The position numbers and the translations under genes were made by a program. A stretch of 64,000 nt of DNA from JANNBN01 sp031430595 (GTDB lineage: Bacteria; Actinomycetota; Acidimicrobiia; Acidimicrobiales; JANYDT01): NCBI GenBank assembly GCA_031430595.1, contig JANPBU010000017.1, positions 30,584 to 94,583 on the forward strand, given 5' to 3'. Within the stretch, counting starts at the first letter, position 1. Each line of letters starts with the position of its first letter. Below are positions 61,232 to 64,000 of this stretch, piece after piece. The notes beneath the pieces were generated by a model. It worked only from the letters and a program-made list of their open reading frames with translations. It did not search any database and was not told the origin of the DNA.

Positions 61232-62199
61232 GCACCACCACTTCTGCTTCAGGGGATCGGACTTGGTACCGAATTTCACCGATCGACGACACCGGCGTCT
61301 TCCTCGGGCTCTCGATGGCACAACTCATCATCGGATGCGCAGCAGCGTTAACCGGCGCGCTGCTCATGGTGTTCGTGTCAGTCCCGTTCGGTTGCGTCGT
61401 CGTCGGAGCATGCGGCGGACTGGCCCTCGCACGACACAGCGGCGAACCGGTCCTGCATCAGCTCCCGACGATGGCCCGGCTCGCCAAGCGAGGAAACAAA
61501 GCGCGCGTATGGTTCGAACCAACACCACTTCTCGGCCCAGCAACCAACAAGAAGAAACTTCCCATTGCACTCGCGCGACAAGAACTTCTCACCGTCGACC
61601 CAGCGCGATACGGCGTCGACATCGTCGGACTGGTCGCCATCGTCCGAGAGAAGAAAGCTGGCATCTACGCCATCACGTTACGAATCGCGGGACGACAATT
61701 CGGGCTATCGGAGCCCCACGCTCAAGACTTCCAACTCGCCCAATGGGGACGAATCCTGCAAGGTTTCGTGTCTGAACACCCGAGCATCTCGTCGGTTAGA
61801 TGGTCGGAGTGGGCATCACCATCAGGAGTCGAGGAACAGCGTGAATGGCTCGATCGCAACCTCGCCGCACAGTACTTACCCGACGTATTTGTTTCTATCA
61901 ATCGCTCCTTGCCGATCTCAACACCGTTGCAACCCGACACGAAGTGCTCCTCACGATCACAACTGATCCGACCCGGGTGCGGATGCAGAAACGCCATCGC
62001 CAGAACCGTCACGTGGCGATCATCGAATCGCTGCTCACCGACACCGACGAGCATGCGACGCAACGGTGGGACAAAGCCGCCACGAGTATCGAACGCTGGA
62101 GGCACCGCCAAGGCATCACCCCCGACCATGGCGCATTCGAAGGCGACACCCCACTTCGCAGAGCAACCGGTCCTACCGAAAACAACCGGCACGAAGTAG
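61228..62199 (+). pseudogene. truncated SCO6880/PrgI-like conjugation protein with relaxase-tail fusion
   Basis: The first 215 residues match actinobacterial SCO6880-like proteins: two N-terminal helices (LSMAQLIIGCAAALTGALLM; VPFGCVVVGACGGLALA), then ALARQELLTVDPARYGVDIV. The frame ceases to be sensible after QYLPDVFVSIN near 61885. A second frame continues (YQSLLADLNTVATRHEVLLT). It then runs into HATQRWDKAATSIERWRHRQ and GDTPLRRATG, the conserved tail of a MobF relaxase. So the gene is frameshifted and fused to an unrelated tail by rearrangement. Confidence 0.7.
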
Positions 62200-62360
62200 C
62201 GCGATCACGAAAGCCGTCGCCGAACACCTCGAAGGCGAGACCCGTTCACTCCGCCAGGGTCGCACCAGATGATTCTCAGGCCCTATGCTTGTTAGACTGT
62301 TCAGCCGATATCTGTGGGTGTGGCCGAACGATGCAAACCGACACTTTTGGAGACCGAGCA

Positions 62361-62555
62361 ATGACTTCTCGTGCAGCAACATCAAAAACTTCGAGAACCA
62401 ACGCAAAGATCGTTGAAGCAGTGACCCGCCACGCTGTCGGTGGATCACAGAAACCAGCAATTATTGGTCCTCTCGAAGTCACCGAGGACGGGCTCGTTTT
62501 GCATCTCTCAGCTGACCTGTTCGGGAAACCCGCCACAAAAACCAGTCGCAAGTAG
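62361..62555 (+). CDS. small hypothetical protein
   Basis: A 64-residue, Thr/Ser/Lys-rich protein starting at ATG 62361 (MTSRAATSKTSRTNAK) with a GGAG site 9 bases upstream. The middle (AIIGPLEVTEDGLVLHLSA) is strand-forming. It ends seven bases before the next gene, so they are probably co-transcribed. No family is recognised. Confidence 0.55.
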   Translation: MTSRAATSKTSRTNAKIVEAVTRHAVGGSQKPAIIGPLEVTEDGLVLHLSADLFGKPATKTSRK

Positions 62556-62561
62556 CCGCAA

Positions 62562-63032
62562 ATGGCCGTTGCGCAAACGGCGCAACGATCGCTCATTATC
62601 GAGCGGTTGTGCGCACATCACGTCGTCGACCAGTTCAACAGTGGATCTGGCAGCTACGACAAAATGATTCGGGTAGCAGCAAAAGCGATCGCCACGGCGA
62701 GCGAAAACGACCAGTTCTTCGTCGCTCACCACGGCGACCAAATCGCAATCGGATTCCTCGCAATTGGTGAGATGACCGTCGAAGTTCCCGGTCAAGGAGT
62801 ATCACAGGGCCTCTTAATTTCTGGCCTTGCCGTCGATTTGTCGATCCAAAACGTGGCCGTCATCAGAGGACTCCTCAGACGGGCCGTCGCCGTTCGTAAC
62901 GCCAAACTACAAGCCAAACCCTACCAATTCGAAGCTGCTCTCGTCAGCGAAAATGAGCGGATCGAAGCAGTTTTGGAACGTGCCGGGTTCACCCGTTACG
63001 AAGACGCCTTCTGGGTACGTCCAATCTCCTAA
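62562..63032 (+). CDS. GNAT-like protein
   Basis: The 156-residue product resembles a degenerate GNAT acetyltransferase: strand-helix order with LISGLAVDLSIQNVAVIRGL in place of motif A, and a motif B-like end ENERIEAVLERAGFTRYEDA. The classic RGxG loop is missing, so acetyl-CoA binding is doubtful. It lies between the small protein gene and the iteron array. The function is unknown. Confidence 0.6.
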   Translation: MAVAQTAQRSLIIERLCAHHVVDQFNSGSGSYDKMIRVAAKAIATASENDQFFVAHHGDQIAIGFLAIGEMTVEVPGQGVSQGLLISGLAVDLSIQNVAVIRGLLRRAVAVRNAKLQAKPYQFEAALVSENERIEAVLERAGFTRYEDAFWVRPIS

Positions 63033-63046
63033 CCCAAGGTCCGCAG

Positions 63047-63187
63047 CAACCTCTGAACAGCCCGGCGGAAACCTATAGCGACCCGTGCAGCAACCTTTAC
63101 GGGCCGGTGGCAACCAATAAATCCGGTGGTGGCAACCAATAAATGCTTGCGCGGCAACCTTTGCAGCAACGTGTGCAGCAACGTTGA
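63047..63187. repeat. iteron-like array of GCAAC repeats with about 22-bp period
   Basis: The pentamer GCAAC(C/G) begins at 63047, 63091, 63111, 63133, 63155, 63167 and 63179, with a degenerate copy (GAAAC) at 63069. Most spacings are 22 bases (one 20), then 12 at the end, close to whole helical turns. Two units are identical over GGTGGCAACCAATAAAT. This is typical of iterons bound by a replication initiator, or a repeated operator for the gene at 63206. Confidence 0.7.
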
Positions 63188-63205
63188 CGCTTCATCGTCT
63201 GTGGC

Positions 63206-63928
63206 ATGAACATTCTCTCTGCCATCCGATCCGACTTCCACAAGACCGCCACCACTTCCAGGAACCGGCGCCTTTACCGAACCTGGACCAACACTCATCC
63301 GGTCCTCGCCAACTATCCCGACGCCGCCGCAGCAATCAACGCCGCCAGCCACCGATCACCTGACTCAGATGGAATCCTCAACGCGTTCCTTACCCTGTCC
63401 GCTGAGGAGTCACTCGCCCGGTACGGGATCGTTGAAGCGTTCGCACCATGGATCGCCCGCCAGCTCGCATCACACAACGTCCCGGAACGTGAACGCGATG
63501 ACCACGCCGCGGTCATCGTCAATGCGTTCATCGAAGCCGCCGTGCTTCTCGCAGCGAACGCCCCGTACCCATGGCCGGTCGGGATGATCATTCACGCCGC
63601 CGAAAACCCGATCCGCATGTACTACCGGCGACTCGACCGAATCGCTCAACCAGCCGGCCTCGCCGACGACATCGAACAAACACAACTCCCACTCATCTCA
63701 ATTCGACGAAACACCATCGCGACCACCGGCGAAGAACTCGTACTCACCGCCCTGAGCAACAGTGTCGCCGCGCACACCGTCAGCCTCGCCGACGCCAACC
63801 TCTTCGCCCGAGTCCTCACCGGAGCAGCCACCGCCGCCGAACAAGCACCCGGCCTCTTTATCTCCCGCCGACGAGCACAACAACGCGTCAGAGCCGTCGC
63901 CGACCACCTCGCAGCCACCGCCGCCTGA
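63206..63928 (+). CDS. hypothetical protein next to the iteron array
   Basis: The 240-residue, helical product (IRSDFHKTATTSRNRRLYRT; a hydrophobic core AVIVNAFIEAAVLLAA; end SRRRAQQRVRAVADHLA) begins 18 bases after the array. The C-terminal Arg-rich helices could bind DNA. I recognise no initiator family, but its position makes a replication or control protein plausible. The last 70 bases of the window after it hold the beginning of an Asn/Thr/Gly-rich frame that is cut by the window edge. Confidence 0.6.
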   Translation: MNILSAIRSDFHKTATTSRNRRLYRTWTNTHPVLANYPDAAAAINAASHRSPDSDGILNAFLTLSAEESLARYGIVEAFAPWIARQLASHNVPERERDDHAAVIVNAFIEAAVLLAANAPYPWPVGMIIHAAENPIRMYYRRLDRIAQPAGLADDIEQTQLPLISIRRNTIATTGEELVLTALSNSVAAHTVSLADANLFARVLTGAATAAEQAPGLFISRRRAQQRVRAVADHLAATAA

Positions 63929-64000
63929 TCGCCCCGACGACCATGAACACCAACCAAACCAACAACAACGGCGGCGGCGACCCGTCCGGTGCAATCCTCG

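Noticed and set aside
1..64000. CRISPR array
   Set aside because: No regularly spaced direct repeats with unique spacers were seen, although a TPR-CHAT protease is present; the GCAAC array is iteron-like without spacers of the right size.
1..64000. insertion sequence or integrase gene
   Set aside because: No transposase or integrase motif was recognised in any frame, despite attachment-site-like and direct-repeat scars.

Overview
The window reads as DNA from a high- to medium-GC Gram-positive bacterium, most likely an actinomycete relative (Actinomycetota; Acidimicrobiia-like is a guess). The grounds are a SARP/BTAD-type regulator with a STAND ATPase, a PgeF protein, actinobacterial-type conjugation genes (TrbL-like, SCO6880/PrgI-like, MobF relaxase) and GTG/TTG starts. 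No ribosomal or core metabolic genes are present; nearly everything is signalling, conflict, defence or mobile-element DNA. The right third (about 46-64 kb) is visibly more GC-rich and more arginine/threonine/alanine-biased than the left part.

Left block (0.1-8.4 kb): a GNAT acetyltransferase, a large SARP-STAND regulator, a kinase-like protein next to a permuted papain-like (YiiX-type) protein, a YdcF-like protein and pgeF. Second block (8.4-27.7 kb): a long co-directional cluster holding a CHAT protease-STAND protein, a YbjN-like chaperone, several small unknown proteins (including a 42-residue peptide), two large unknown proteins, a second CHAT protein with a helical-repeat N-terminus, a DUF4407 membrane protein, and a vWA (TerY-like) - PP2C phosphatase - kinase triad. 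A convergent VirD4/TraG-like ATPase without a membrane anchor follows. I infer one signalling-protease conflict system. A tmRNA (ssrA) 3'-end fragment at about 28.07-28.11 kb looks like an attachment-site scar at its right edge.

Third block (28.3-34.9 kb): a dense NAD/nucleotide immunity island. It holds a pentapeptide-TIR protein, a frameshifted MazG-type pyrophosphohydrolase, and an operon of dual-TIR protein + LSDAT/SLOG protein + 5-hmdU-DNA-kinase helical-domain protein. Divergent from that operon is a ThsB-like TIR + Nmad2 pair. This resembles Thoeris, but the SLOG protein carries no fused SIR2 effector and both arms carry families associated with DNA base modification. It is my best candidate for an undescribed system.

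Fourth block (34.9-45.3 kb): a type I restriction-modification operon (Phd antitoxin, hsdR, hsdS, an AlbA_2/RecG-like gene, hsdM, a RAMA-domain nuclease) and a SEC-C-motif protein. The SEC-C gene lies between two copies of an ssb leader, the left copy followed by an ssb 5' relic.

Fifth block (45.8-64 kb): the remains of a conjugative/integrative element: ssb, AbiE toxin-antitoxin, ParA, DUF6933 protein, a MobF relaxase-helicase with an inserted HTH, a second ssb, VirB2-like, VirB8-like, TrbL-like and SCO6880-like genes, and an iteron array at 63.05-63.19 kb. Several genes here carry single frameshifts or chimeric ends, so the element is decayed or the assembly has indels. Long hairpins with CAAGG/CCTTG arms precede ssb, an HTH gene and parA, suggesting a shared regulatory or single-strand-promoter element.
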